Of a DNA stretch of 56,454 bases, positions 16,766-25,161 are shown in pieces. Position numbers and translations under genes: made by a program. The DNA is from a bacterium (GTDB lineage Bacteria; Chloroflexota; Dormibacteria; Aeolococcales; Bog-877): the NCBI GenBank assembly GCA_021802045.1, contig JAKABB010000006.1, positions 1-56,454 on the forward strand. Reading direction: 5' to 3'. The notes under the pieces are model-generated. The model did no database searches. It worked only from the letters and a program-made list of their open reading frames with translations, and was not told where the DNA came from. The number at the start of each line of letters is the position of its first letter. Within the stretch, counting starts at the first letter, position 1.

Positions 16766-16786
16766 GCCGGGGAGCTTCGGAGCCCA

Positions 16787-17128
16787 GTGCCGGGCATGAG
16801 CGACCCGGGCCGGCGCGACGAGTTCTACGCCCTGCACGCGCACCTCTGCCGGGCGCTGGCGCACCCCACCCGGCTGCTGATCATCGAGGAGCTCCGGGAC
16901 GGGCCGCGCGCGGTCGGGGAGCTGGTGGAACGACTGGGCCACCGCCAGAGCAACCTGTCGCAGCATCTGGCCATCCTGCGCGAGCAGCGCCTGGTCACAG
17001 CCCGGCGCGAGGGCAGCACCGTCTACTACGCCCTCCGCGACCCCCGGGTGACCCAGGCCTTCGATCTGCTCCGGGAGGTGCTGCGGCAGGTGCTCCGCGA
17101 AGGGGAGCGGCTGGCCGTCGCCAACTGA
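16787..17128 (+). CDS. ArsR-family transcriptional regulator (sHdrR-like by context)
   Basis: A 113-residue winged-helix repressor. LCRALAHPTRLLIIEELRD is the dimerisation helix, ELVERLGHRQSNLSQHLAIL the recognition helix, and VTARREGSTVYYALRD the wing. Only one Cys is visible (LCRAL). The characterised sHdrR of Hyphomicrobium is reported to sense sulfur through a pair of cysteines, so sensing may differ here. It probably represses the divergent dsrE promoters and perhaps the hdr operon. Start GTG 16787; ATG 16796 is an alternative. Confidence 0.85.
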   Translation: MPGMSDPGRRDEFYALHAHLCRALAHPTRLLIIEELRDGPRAVGELVERLGHRQSNLSQHLAILREQRLVTARREGSTVYYALRDPRVTQAFDLLREVLRQVLREGERLAVAN

Positions 17129-17131
17129 CCC

Positions 17132-18274
17132 GTGCACCAGACCGCCCTGCGGCCCACCCCCCTGGCCCCGGAGTTCGCCGCCGCCGAGCTGCGAGCCCTG
17201 GAGCACCTGCGAACGGCGATCGACGGCAACGCCGACCTGACCGACGTCCAGGCCCGGATCGCGGCCGCCGTCACCGGCGAGCTCGGCTTCGCGGCGGCGG
17301 TCGTGGGGTTGGTCGATCCCGCCCAGACCACCCTGGGGGCCTGGGTGGGGTCGGACGGCGTCACCCAGGGCGAGTTCGCGGCCCTGGGCCCGCTGCGAAT
17401 GGTCGCCGACCCCGTCAGCCGAGCCTTTGCCCGCCCCGGCCAGGTGGTCCGGGCGACCCTGGCCGGGCAGCCGCGCTGGCTCCTGGCCCTGCGCTACCGG
17501 GAGCAGCCGGTGGGGCTGCTGGCGGTGGCCACCACGGACGGCGCCGCCGACCGGCCGGCCCTGACCCTGCTCGAGCACTTCGCCGTCCACGGCGCGGAGG
17601 CGATCGCCGGGGTCCGGCTGTGCGTGGAGCGGACCCAGCGCCTGGCGGTGGAGGCCGAGCGCAACCGCATCTCGGTGGAGATGCACGACGCCGTGATCCA
17701 GTCCCTCTTCGCCATCGTCTGCAGCCTGGACGGCTGCGCCCGCCTCACCGCCCACGGGGACCCGGCCGCGGTGCCCGAGCTGGAGCGGGTGCAACGGCTG
17801 GCCCAGAAGACCCTGGAGCAGCTGCGGCGGAGCATCCACGACCTCTGGCCGGGGGAGCTGCTGGAGCGCCAGTTCGTGGGGGAGCTGCGGGAGCACGTCG
17901 CCGACCTCGCCGACCTGTCGAGCCAGCTGCTGCTGGAGATCGACGTCACCGGGCCCCTGACGGCCCTGGCCCCGGATGTCCGGCGCGGTCTCTTCCGAGT
18001 GGCCCAGGAGGCGCTCAACAACGTCCTGAAGCACGCCCGCGCCCGCCGGGCCAGCGTGCGCCTGGACGCCACCGACGACCCGGTCCGGCTGACCGTCGAG
18101 GACGACGGCTGCGGCATCCCGGCGGGCCGTCCTGAGCACACCATCGGGATCCTGGGCATGCGCAACCGCCTGGCCAGCCTGGGCGGGCGGCTGACGGTCG
18201 GACCGGGGCCGGGGGGCGGGACCCTGGTCACGGCCACCGTCCCCCGGCACCCGGCCTGCGGCCCCGGTCGCTGA
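17132..18274 (+). CDS. cytosolic GAF-containing sensor histidine kinase (NarL/LuxR-type partner)
   Basis: A 380-residue kinase with no membrane spans. A GAF-like domain (~25-165) is followed by a HisKA_3 domain with the H-box RISVEMHDAVIQSLF. The HATPase_c domain has N-box FRVAQEALNNVLKHA, G1 VEDDGCGIP and GILGMRNRLASLGG. It autophosphorylates the H-box His and passes phosphate to the response regulator 55 bp downstream. It follows arsR after three bases, so the pair seems part of the sulfur regulatory cassette. The signal is unknown; the cytosolic GAF suggests an internal ligand or redox cue. Confidence 0.88.
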   Translation: MHQTALRPTPLAPEFAAAELRALEHLRTAIDGNADLTDVQARIAAAVTGELGFAAAVVGLVDPAQTTLGAWVGSDGVTQGEFAALGPLRMVADPVSRAFARPGQVVRATLAGQPRWLLALRYREQPVGLLAVATTDGAADRPALTLLEHFAVHGAEAIAGVRLCVERTQRLAVEAERNRISVEMHDAVIQSLFAIVCSLDGCARLTAHGDPAAVPELERVQRLAQKTLEQLRRSIHDLWPGELLERQFVGELREHVADLADLSSQLLLEIDVTGPLTALAPDVRRGLFRVAQEALNNVLKHARARRASVRLDATDDPVRLTVEDDGCGIPAGRPEHTIGILGMRNRLASLGGRLTVGPGPGGGTLVTATVPRHPACGPGR

Positions 18275-18329
18275 CAGGTGGTGACGGCCCCGGCGCCGGG
18301 GGGCGGGTGAGCGCCGCCGGGGGCCGCCG

Positions 18330-19016
18330 GTGATCCGGGTGGTGGTGGCCGACGACCACGAGGTCGTCCGGCACGGCCTGCGCCTGGTGCTGGAGGGCGC
18401 CGGCGACATCACGGTGGTGGGGCAGGCGGCGACCGGCCCGGAGGCGATCGAGCGGACGGGCGCCCTGCGCCCCGACCTCCTCCTGCTGGACCTGCGCCTC
18501 CCGGGCCTCGACGGCCTCGAGGTGCTGCGGCGGCTGCGGCGGACCGCCAACCCGCCGCGGGTGCTGGTCCTGACCGCGGTCGACACCCGCCACGACGTGC
18601 TGGAGGCGGTGGCGGCGGGAGCCGACGGCTATGCCCTGAAGCAGATCTCCCCGGCCCAGCTGGTGGAGGCGGTCCGGGCCGTCGCCGGGGGCCAGTCGTA
18701 CCTCCATCCGGGGGTCACCGCCGAGGTCCTCTCGGCGGCCCGCGCCCGCGGGCCGGGCACCCCCGCCAGCGGCTGGAACCTCACCCGGCGGGAGTTGGCG
18801 GTGCTGGCCCTGATGGCCACCGGCCGCAGCAACGCCGAGATCGCGGGCAAGCTCTTCATCGGGCCGGAGACGGTGCGCACCCACATCAAGACGATCCTGC
18901 GCAAGATGGGCAAGCACCACCGGGTGGAGGCGGTGGTGGCGGCCGCGGCGGCCGGGCTGGTCGAGATGCGCCCCCAGGGGGGCGGAGAGGGCGCCGTCAC
19001 CCAGGAGGACGGCTGA
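18330..19016 (+). CDS. NarL/FixJ-family response regulator
   Basis: A 228-residue protein. The receiver domain has acidic pocket VVADDHEVVRHGL, phosphoacceptor in LLLLDLRLPGLDGLEVL (Asp ~54), and the conserved Lys in GADGYALKQIS. The LuxR-type HTH is NLTRRELAVLALMATGRSNAE followed by KLFIGPETVRTHIKTILRKM. Start GTG 18330. It is the last gene before the hdr operon and on the same strand. It is a plausible activator of that operon alongside the ArsR repressor. Confidence 0.9.
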   Translation: MIRVVVADDHEVVRHGLRLVLEGAGDITVVGQAATGPEAIERTGALRPDLLLLDLRLPGLDGLEVLRRLRRTANPPRVLVLTAVDTRHDVLEAVAAGADGYALKQISPAQLVEAVRAVAGGQSYLHPGVTAEVLSAARARGPGTPASGWNLTRRELAVLALMATGRSNAEIAGKLFIGPETVRTHIKTILRKMGKHHRVEAVVAAAAAGLVEMRPQGGGEGAVTQEDG

Positions 19017-19089
19017 CCGCCGCCTTTCACCCGATCGGGGGAGGGCATTTGACCGCCGCGGGGGAAGCCGCCGCCGGTCGGCGGGTCAA

Positions 19090-19095
19090 TACTGT
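19090..19095 (+). promoter_or_regulatory. weak candidate -10 upstream of the hdr operon
   Basis: TACTGT in the 111-bp gap between the response regulator gene and hdrB1, about 32 bp before the start GTG 19128. No well-spaced -35 is visible, which would suit an activator-dependent promoter. Confidence 0.25.
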
Positions 19096-19127
19096 GGGCC
19101 TAGCACGGTACGGAGGTGGATCCACTG

Positions 19128-20345
19128 GTGAGCACCCAACTGATTTCCCCTGGCGGCATCCCGCGTGAGGCCCTGGCGGCGCCCGGCCGCCAGTTCACCC
19201 GCGACCCCGCCCAGGCCCCGACCGAGGACCTCCGGGAGGCGGCCTTCGAGCTCGAGGCCCAGGGCGAGTGGATCGTCCAGCGCGTGCCCGAGCCGTACGT
19301 CGAGGTCGGAACCAAGTACGGGCGCCTGAAGAAGATCCCGGTGCAGCAGACCTGGCACCACAAGAGCTGCGGGCAGTGCGGCCACATCCCGGGGTACTCC
19401 ACCGCCATCTTCTGGCTCAACCGGGCGCTGGGGCTGGACTACAACGACCCCCGCGACCAGACCTCCTGCACGGCCTGGAACTACTACGCCTCGGCGACCT
19501 CCAACGTCGGGGCCCAGGCGGCGGTGGCCATGCGCAACTTCTCGGCCGCCTACGAGACCGGCTACTACCCGCTCATCCACTGCGGGACGAGCTACGGTCA
19601 CTACAAGGAAGTGCGCGAGCAGATGATCCACCTGCCCGAGCTGCGGCATCAGGTCCGCGACATCCTGGCCCGCCTGGGCAAGCCCCTGGTGATCCCCGAG
19701 GAGGTGGTGCACTACAGCGAGTGGGTGCATGCCATGCGCTTCGAGTTCGCCAAGCGCAAGGTGCTGGACCTCTCCAACATCACCGTCACCGTCCACCCCG
19801 CCTGCCACTACTACAAGCTGGTGGCGGAGGACGCCATCTACGACGAGGACATCTACTCCGGCCAGCGCACGGCGGTGGTCACGGGCGTGGTCCAGGCCCT
19901 GGGGGCGCACGTGGCCGACTACTCCACCTGGTTCGACTGCTGCGGGTTCGGCTTCCGCCACATCCTGGTGCAGCGCGACTTCACCCGCTCCTTCGCCACC
20001 CTGCGCAAGATCGAGGTGATGAAGAACGAGGCCAACCCGGACGTGGTCCTGACCCACGACACGGGCTGCGTCACCACCCTCGACAAGAGCCAGTTCGTGG
20101 GCAAGGCCAAGGGGCACAACGTGGGCATCCCGGTGATGTCGGAGGCCCAGTTCGTGGCCCTGGCCATGGGGGCCCACCCCTACCGGGTCTGCCAGCTGCA
20201 CTGGCACTCGGTCGACTACCGGCCCCTGCTCGAGAAGATGGGGATCGACTGGGAGGCCCGCTGGCACGAGTTCGAGCAGGACCTGAGGCGCATCGAGAAG
20301 GGCGAGATCCAATTCCTGACCTGGGAGCATGCCGATGCCAAGTGA
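19128..20345 (+). CDS. shdrB1: HdrB-like CCG-domain protein (sHdrB1-like)
   Basis: A 405-residue protein of the heterodisulfide-reductase B type, expected to bind non-cubane 4Fe-4S clusters. The first CCG region has CGQCGHIPGYS and later SCTAWNYYA and HCGTSYGHYKE. The second has HPACHYYKL, WFDCCGFGFRH and THDTGCVTTLD. This variant spacing is the one seen in the sulfur-oxidising sHdr branch. GTG 19128 is preferred over GTG 19116 because GGAGGTGG (19112-19119) then serves as its Shine-Dalgarno. It is the first gene of a long operon reaching 29873. Confidence 0.82.
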   Translation: MSTQLISPGGIPREALAAPGRQFTRDPAQAPTEDLREAAFELEAQGEWIVQRVPEPYVEVGTKYGRLKKIPVQQTWHHKSCGQCGHIPGYSTAIFWLNRALGLDYNDPRDQTSCTAWNYYASATSNVGAQAAVAMRNFSAAYETGYYPLIHCGTSYGHYKEVREQMIHLPELRHQVRDILARLGKPLVIPEEVVHYSEWVHAMRFEFAKRKVLDLSNITVTVHPACHYYKLVAEDAIYDEDIYSGQRTAVVTGVVQALGAHVADYSTWFDCCGFGFRHILVQRDFTRSFATLRKIEVMKNEANPDVVLTHDTGCVTTLDKSQFVGKAKGHNVGIPVMSEAQFVALAMGAHPYRVCQLHWHSVDYRPLLEKMGIDWEARWHEFEQDLRRIEKGEIQFLTWEHADAK

Positions 20346-21396
20346 CCGGATCCTCGTCATCGGGGGTGGCCCCGCGGGCCTGGAGGCGGCACGGGCCGCG
20401 GCCGAGATCGGCACGCCGGTCACCATCCTCGAGGAGCGCGACCGCCTCGGGGGAGCGCCGGACTCCGCCAGCTACTCCACGGTCACCCTCGACGACCGCC
20501 CGGCCGGCGAGATCCTGGAGCAGGCCCGCCGGGCGGTGGAGAGCCACGACCTGATCGAGACCCGCCTGCAAACGCGGCTCACGGCCTTCGCCGGCGAGGT
20601 CGGGGACTTCCGGGCCACGGTGGCGGGGCCGGACGGGGCCACGGCGACGGTGGAGTGCGGCTCGGTGATCGTGGCGACCGGCTTCCAGCACTTCGACCCC
20701 GGCCGCGAGACCCAGGCCTACGGCTACTACGAGTACGAGGACGTGATCACCCTGGTCGACGCCGAGCGCATGTTCAGCCAGGGCAAGTTCGTGCGCCCCT
20801 CGACCGGCGAGCCGCCGCGCCAGGTCTGCTTCATCCAGTGCGTCGGCTCCCGCGACCGCCGCATCGGCAACGAGTACTGCTCCAAGGTCTGCTGCGGGAT
20901 CTCCTCCAAGCAGGCCATCGAGGTCCGGGAGCTGGTGCCGGACTGCCGAGTCTTCATCTTCTACATCGACATGCGCATGTACGGCTTCTGGGAGAACAAG
21001 ATCTACTGGGTGGCCCAGGAGCAGCACAAGGTCAACTACGTCCGCGGCATCGTCACCGAGATCATCAAGAAGGGCGACCAGCTGGTGGTCAAGGGCGAGG
21101 ACACGACCATGGGCCGGCCCATGGAGGTACCCATGGACGTGGTGGTCCTGGCGGTGGGGATGGAGCCCTCCCCGGGCACCAGGGCGGTGGCCTCCCTCCT
21201 GGGCGTGGCCCAGGAGAAGCACGGCTTCATCGAACCGGCCGGCGGAGCCTTCGACACCGTGAGCACCTCGGTCCCCGGCATCTTCGTGGCCGGCGCCGCC
21301 GCCGGCCCCAAGGACCTGGACGACACCATCTCCATGGCCGGGGCGGCGGCGATGAAGGCGGTCGCGGCGGTACGCCGGCTCGCGCTGACCCACTAG
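20335..21396 (+). CDS. shdrA: HdrA-like FAD protein (sHdrA)
   Basis: A 353-residue flavoprotein. N-terminal FAD-binding VIGGGPAGLEAARAA, a second nucleotide-binding region, and VCFIQCVGSRDRR with CSKVCCGISSKQA, the Cys-rich HdrA block typical of the short sHdrA. The C-terminal FAD motif is VPGIFVAGAAAGPKDLDDTI. It lacks the N-terminal ferredoxin domains of methanogen HdrA. ATG 20335 has GGGAG eight bases upstream; ATG 20329 would be too close. It is proposed to be the flavin core of sulfane-sulfur oxidation. It overlaps the end of hdrB1. Confidence 0.86.
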   Translation: MPSDRILVIGGGPAGLEAARAAAEIGTPVTILEERDRLGGAPDSASYSTVTLDDRPAGEILEQARRAVESHDLIETRLQTRLTAFAGEVGDFRATVAGPDGATATVECGSVIVATGFQHFDPGRETQAYGYYEYEDVITLVDAERMFSQGKFVRPSTGEPPRQVCFIQCVGSRDRRIGNEYCSKVCCGISSKQAIEVRELVPDCRVFIFYIDMRMYGFWENKIYWVAQEQHKVNYVRGIVTEIIKKGDQLVVKGEDTTMGRPMEVPMDVVVLAVGMEPSPGTRAVASLLGVAQEKHGFIEPAGGAFDTVSTSVPGIFVAGAAAGPKDLDDTISMAGAAAMKAVAAVRRLALTH

Positions 21397-21400
21397 GTCC

Positions 21401-22144
21401 ATGGAGCCCGGCAGCGGCGCCGTCGTCGACACCGACGCGGCCCAGGAGTTCATGCGCGAGGCGCTCCAGCTCATCGGGGAGCCGGACCTTGACGCCATCG
21501 CCGACGAGCTCCTCGTCAAGTCCGAGCGCTTTCAGGAGGTGCTGGGTCCCGAGGTGCTGCCGGGGGCCTCCGGCGACCGGCTGCACGGCCTGCTCCGCAG
21601 CGTCTTCGCCACCCGTCGGCACGCGGACGAGATCCTGGAACGGGCCGGCCCGGCGCGGCTGCGGCAGCAGCTGTTCGCGCTGCTGCACGGGCCGGAGGGC
21701 CTGCAGGACCGCTTCGACGCCTTCGACCGCGACCTGGTCGAGATGGACCCGCCCCTGCGCCACGACCTGGCCGGCGAGGCCCTGCACTTCTACGACCCCC
21801 AGCGACACTGGCTCTGGACCCGCTGGATGTGGGACCCGGACCTGGACACCGGGGCCCTGCCGCTGGTCACGATGCGGGAGTTCGACCTGCGGGGCGGCTC
21901 GGCCGGCGAGACCTACCTGCGGGTGGGGCGGGCGGTGGCCTTCGTCAACCAGACGGGCCGGGCGGTCGGCTTCACCCGCTACGGGCAGGAGGCCTTCGGC
22001 ATCGACGTCTACCTGGCCTGCGTCTACGGCGTCTACCTCTACACGATCACCCGCATGCGCATGACCCAGGAGTTCAACAAGGTGATCCCCCCCCTGCCCC
22101 AGCTGGCCCGGCGACTGCTGGGCACCCACCGGATGGAGGTCTGA
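21401..22144 (+). CDS. sHdr-associated protein of unknown function (sHdrH-like by position)
   Basis: A 247-residue soluble protein with no recognisable motif or cysteine cluster. The N-terminal half is helical (FMREALQLIGEPDLDAIADE). The C-terminal half is aromatic-rich (HWLWTRWMWDPDLDTG; AFGIDVYLACVYGVYLYTI). In described sHdr clusters (C1-B1-A-H-C2-B2) a conserved hypothetical gene lies between hdrA and hdrC2; this gene occupies exactly that place, which is the basis of the call. Five bases separate it from hdrA, and TTG 22146 of the next gene follows at once. Confidence 0.65.
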   Translation: MEPGSGAVVDTDAAQEFMREALQLIGEPDLDAIADELLVKSERFQEVLGPEVLPGASGDRLHGLLRSVFATRRHADEILERAGPARLRQQLFALLHGPEGLQDRFDAFDRDLVEMDPPLRHDLAGEALHFYDPQRHWLWTRWMWDPDLDTGALPLVTMREFDLRGGSAGETYLRVGRAVAFVNQTGRAVGFTRYGQEAFGIDVYLACVYGVYLYTITRMRMTQEFNKVIPPLPQLARRLLGTHRMEV

Positions 22145-22145
22145 G

Positions 22146-23411
22146 TTGTCGAAGGTCGAGCCCGGCCGCGTCCGCGAGGACGAGCATCTCATCGTCGAGG
22201 GCATGGACATCTCCGGCCACTGGAACCGGATGTTCGAGCAGCGCGTCCTCTGGAGCCACGACACCGGCCCCCTGGAGAAGCTGACCGCGATCACCGGGGC
22301 CGAGTCGCTGGCCTACTGCTACCAGTGCGGCAAGTGCACCTCCGCCTGCCCGGTGGACAGCGTCGGCAGCTACAGCCCGCGCAAGATCTTCCGCAAGGTC
22401 CAGACCGGCACCGACCTGCTCACCAACCCCGACCTGTGGCTCTGCACCACCTGCGCCAACTGCCTTCGGGTCTGCCCGAAGGAGGTCAACATGATCAGCA
22501 TCATGCCGGCGCTGCGCGAGGTGGCGGTGACCGAGGCCAACGTCCCCCCCGAGCTGCAGAAGGCGTTCGAGAACACCTTCCAGCACGGGAATCCCCTGGG
22601 GGAGCCGGCCCGCAAGCGGGCGGACTGGGTGGCCGAGGCCGGGGCCCCGGCGACGATCCTGCCCCGGGAGCGGCGCCCGGTCGACGTGCTCTTCTACGTG
22701 GAGTGCTACTGGTCGTACCACCCCCGCGGCCGGGACGCGGCCCGGGCCTTCGCCCGGGTCATGGAGAAGCTCGGGGTCGACTGGGGCATCCTCGGCCCCG
22801 AGGAGAAGTGCTCGTGCGACAGCCAGCGCCTGGCCGGTGAGCGCGGGCTCTTCGAGATGCTGGCCGAGCAGAACATCCGGACCCTGGCCAAGTACGAGTT
22901 CAGCCGGATGGTCACCTCGGACCCGCACGCCTACAACGCCCTGCGCAACGAGTACCCCAAGCTGGGGGCGGAGTATCCGATCCAGCACTACACCCAGTTC
23001 CTGGCCCCGCTGATGGGCCAGCTGCCCTGGAAGCGGCGGCTGGACTACAAGGTGACCTTTCACGACCCCTGCTACCTGGGCCGCCACAATGGGGAGTACG
23101 ACGCCCCAAGGGAGATGATCCGGCAGATCCCCGGGCTGCAGTTCACCGAGATGTTCCGCTGCAAGGCCAACGGCTACTGCTGCGGCGGCGGCGGCGGCGG
23201 GATGTGGCTGGACAGCTTCACCGGCAACCATGTGACGGAGCGTCTCAGCGAGCGGCGGGTGCGGGAGGCGGTGGAGACGGGGGCGGAGATGCTGGTGGTC
23301 TGCTGCCCCTACGAGGTGTCGCGGTTCGAGGATGCGGTCAAGTCCACGGGTAACGAAGGTCGGCTGCTGGTCCGCGACGTGATCGAGCTGGTCGACGAGG
23401 CCCTGCGCTGA
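22146..23411 (+). CDS. HdrC-HdrB fusion protein (sHdrC2B2-like)
   Basis: A 421-residue fusion. The N-terminal HdrC part has two 4Fe-4S motifs, CYQCGKCTSACPVD and CTTCANCLRVCPKE. The C-terminal HdrB part has a modified first CCG region (VECYWSYHPRG, then EKCSCDSQRLAGE in place of CCG). Its second region is intact (DPCYLGRHNGEYDAPR, then YCCGGGGGGMW, then VVCCPYEVSRF). sHdrC2 and sHdrB2 are usually separate proteins. The start is TTG 22146. It shares long identical stretches with the HdrCB at 40355, so the two are close paralogues serving different complexes. Confidence 0.85.
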   Translation: MSKVEPGRVREDEHLIVEGMDISGHWNRMFEQRVLWSHDTGPLEKLTAITGAESLAYCYQCGKCTSACPVDSVGSYSPRKIFRKVQTGTDLLTNPDLWLCTTCANCLRVCPKEVNMISIMPALREVAVTEANVPPELQKAFENTFQHGNPLGEPARKRADWVAEAGAPATILPRERRPVDVLFYVECYWSYHPRGRDAARAFARVMEKLGVDWGILGPEEKCSCDSQRLAGERGLFEMLAEQNIRTLAKYEFSRMVTSDPHAYNALRNEYPKLGAEYPIQHYTQFLAPLMGQLPWKRRLDYKVTFHDPCYLGRHNGEYDAPREMIRQIPGLQFTEMFRCKANGYCCGGGGGGMWLDSFTGNHVTERLSERRVREAVETGAEMLVVCCPYEVSRFEDAVKSTGNEGRLLVRDVIELVDEALR

Positions 23412-23424
23412 TGGGAGGCAGTCC

Positions 23425-24195
23425 ATGCACATTGCGGTAGTGGTCAAGCAGGTCCCCGACCTGGTCGAGGAGCTGGAGGTCGACGCCGCCGGCACCGGCC
23501 TCGACCGGGCCTGGGTCAAGATGAAGCTCAACGAGTTCGACGACCACGCCCTGGAGCAGGCCGTCCTCCTGAAGGAGGCGGGCGGGGCCCAGGTCAGCGT
23601 GGTGGCCCTCGACGGCGAGGGGATCGACCAGGTGCTCTACGCCGCGGTGGCCCGGGGCGCCGACCGCGCCCTCAAGGTCGACGCCGGCACCCAGGAGCCG
23701 CTGGACTCCCGCCGGGCCGCCACCGCCCTCGCCGGGGCCATCCGCGACCTGGGCCCGGACCTGGTCCTGACCGGGGTCCAGGCGGCGGACGACCTCTTCG
23801 GCCAGATGGCGCCCTTCCTGGCCGCGGAGCTGGGGTGGCCCCACGTCAGCGTGGTCAGCCAGGTGGAGGTGGCCGGCGCGGCGGTGCGGGTGCAGCAGGA
23901 GTACGCCGGCGGCCGGATGGCCACCCTGGAGGTGGACCTCCCGGCGGTGATCGGGGTCCAGGCAGCCCCCCAGCCGCCGCGCTACGTCCCGGTCAGCCGG
24001 CTGCGGCAGGCGATGGCCTCGGGGGCCCTGGAGACGGCCACCGCCGGTGCCGGCGCCGGCACCGGCGGCGCCGCGGTCACCCAGCTGGCCAAGCCGGAGG
24101 CCGGCCGCGGCGCGGAGATGCTGACCGGCAGTCCCGACCAGGTGGCGGAGAAGATCGAGGCCCTGCTCCGGGAGCGGGGGCTGTTGAGGGGTTAG
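23425..24195 (+). CDS. etfB: electron transfer flavoprotein subunit beta
   Basis: A 256-residue EtfB. It begins HIAVVVKQVPD and has KMKLNEFDDHALEQAV. It also has the conserved adenine-nucleotide region DLVLTGVQAADDLFGQMAPFLA and PAVIGVQAAPQPPRYVP. The C-terminus carries a Gly/Ala linker and a short helical tail. It accepts electrons together with EtfA. The position between the sHdr genes and a membrane Fe-S protein suggests that it takes electrons from sHdr rather than from acyl-CoA dehydrogenases, none of which are nearby. SD GGGAGG precedes ATG 23425. Confidence 0.9.
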   Translation: MHIAVVVKQVPDLVEELEVDAAGTGLDRAWVKMKLNEFDDHALEQAVLLKEAGGAQVSVVALDGEGIDQVLYAAVARGADRALKVDAGTQEPLDSRRAATALAGAIRDLGPDLVLTGVQAADDLFGQMAPFLAAELGWPHVSVVSQVEVAGAAVRVQQEYAGGRMATLEVDLPAVIGVQAAPQPPRYVPVSRLRQAMASGALETATAGAGAGTGGAAVTQLAKPEAGRGAEMLTGSPDQVAEKIEALLRERGLLRG

Positions 24196-24197
24196 CC

Positions 24198-25160
24198 ATG
24201 GGCAACGTGCTGGTCTACGTCGAGAATTCCGAGACCGGGGTGGCGCCCATCGCCTTCGAGCTGCTGGGCGCCGCGCGCCGCCTGGCCGCCGGGCTCGGGG
24301 GCGAGGTGGAGGCCCTGGTCGCGGCGGGGGCGACCGCGGAGCTGGCCCCCGCCCTGGGCGCGGCGGACGTCATCCTGCGGATGGAGCACCCGGCGCTCTC
24401 GCCCTACCTGCCGGAGGCCCACGTCGCAGCCCTGACGGAGGCGATCCGCAGCCGCGATCCCCAGGTGGTGCTGGTGGGCAACACCTCGGCCGGGATCGAT
24501 GTCGCCGCCGGGGCCGCCGCGGCCACCCAGCGCCCGCTGGTCGCCTACTGCACCGGGCTGGCGGTGGATGGGGAAGCGGTGGTGGCCCACAGCCAGGTGT
24601 ACGGGGGCAAGCTGGTGGCCACCACCCGCACCGAGGGCCCCGGGGTCTTCACCGTGGTGGCCGGCGCCTTCCCCGGGGCCGAGGGCCAGTCCGGGGGCAA
24701 GGCGGCGGAGGCGACCCTGGCCGCCCCGGCCACCCTGGGATCGCTCCACACCCGTTTCATCGCCGCCACCGCCCCCTCGGGGGGCATCGACATCGGGCGG
24801 GCCGACCGGCTGGTCAGCGTGGGCCGCGGCATCGGCGGCCCGGAGAACCTGGAGCTGGCCCAGGAGCTGGCCGCCGCCCTCGGGGCCGAGCTCGGCGCCT
24901 CCCGTCCCGTGGTCGACAGCGGCTGGCTGCCGAAGGCGCGCCAGGTCGGCAAGTCGGGCATGACGGTCAAGCCCAAGCTCTACGTGGCGGTGGGCATCTC
25001 GGGGGCCCCCGAGCACCTGGAGGGGATGCGCGAGGCGGAGCTGATCCTGGCGGTGAACTCCGACGCCAACGCGCCGATCTTCGAGGTGGCCCACTTCGGC
25101 AGCACCTGCGACCTCTTCGACCTCCTCCCCGCCCTCACCGAGCGGCTCCAGGCCAGTTGA
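24198..25160 (+). CDS. etfA: electron transfer flavoprotein subunit alpha
   Basis: A 320-residue EtfA. The N-terminal domain starts NVLVYVENSETGVAPIAFEL. The C-terminal FAD domain shows LVSVGRGIGGPENLELAQEL, then SRPVVDSGWLP, GKSGMTVKPKLYVAVGISGA and AVNSDANAPIFEVAHFG. These are all standard FAD-contact motifs. It follows etfB after two bases and is followed one base later by the membrane oxidoreductase, so EtfAB and its likely quinone-reducing partner are encoded together. Confidence 0.93.
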   Translation: MGNVLVYVENSETGVAPIAFELLGAARRLAAGLGGEVEALVAAGATAELAPALGAADVILRMEHPALSPYLPEAHVAALTEAIRSRDPQVVLVGNTSAGIDVAAGAAAATQRPLVAYCTGLAVDGEAVVAHSQVYGGKLVATTRTEGPGVFTVVAGAFPGAEGQSGGKAAEATLAAPATLGSLHTRFIAATAPSGGIDIGRADRLVSVGRGIGGPENLELAQELAAALGAELGASRPVVDSGWLPKARQVGKSGMTVKPKLYVAVGISGAPEHLEGMREAELILAVNSDANAPIFEVAHFGSTCDLFDLLPALTERLQAS

Positions 25161-25161
25161 G

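Noticed and set aside
15731-18586. A 951-residue minus-strand frame
   Set aside because: Only its last 124 residues (DsrE) are real; the rest is antisense to arsR, the kinase and the response regulator, with His/Gly/Asp-rich shadow composition typical of high-GC DNA.
19116-19127. GTG 19116 as start of hdrB1
   Set aside because: It overlaps the only Shine-Dalgarno sequence; GTG 19128 uses that sequence at normal spacing.
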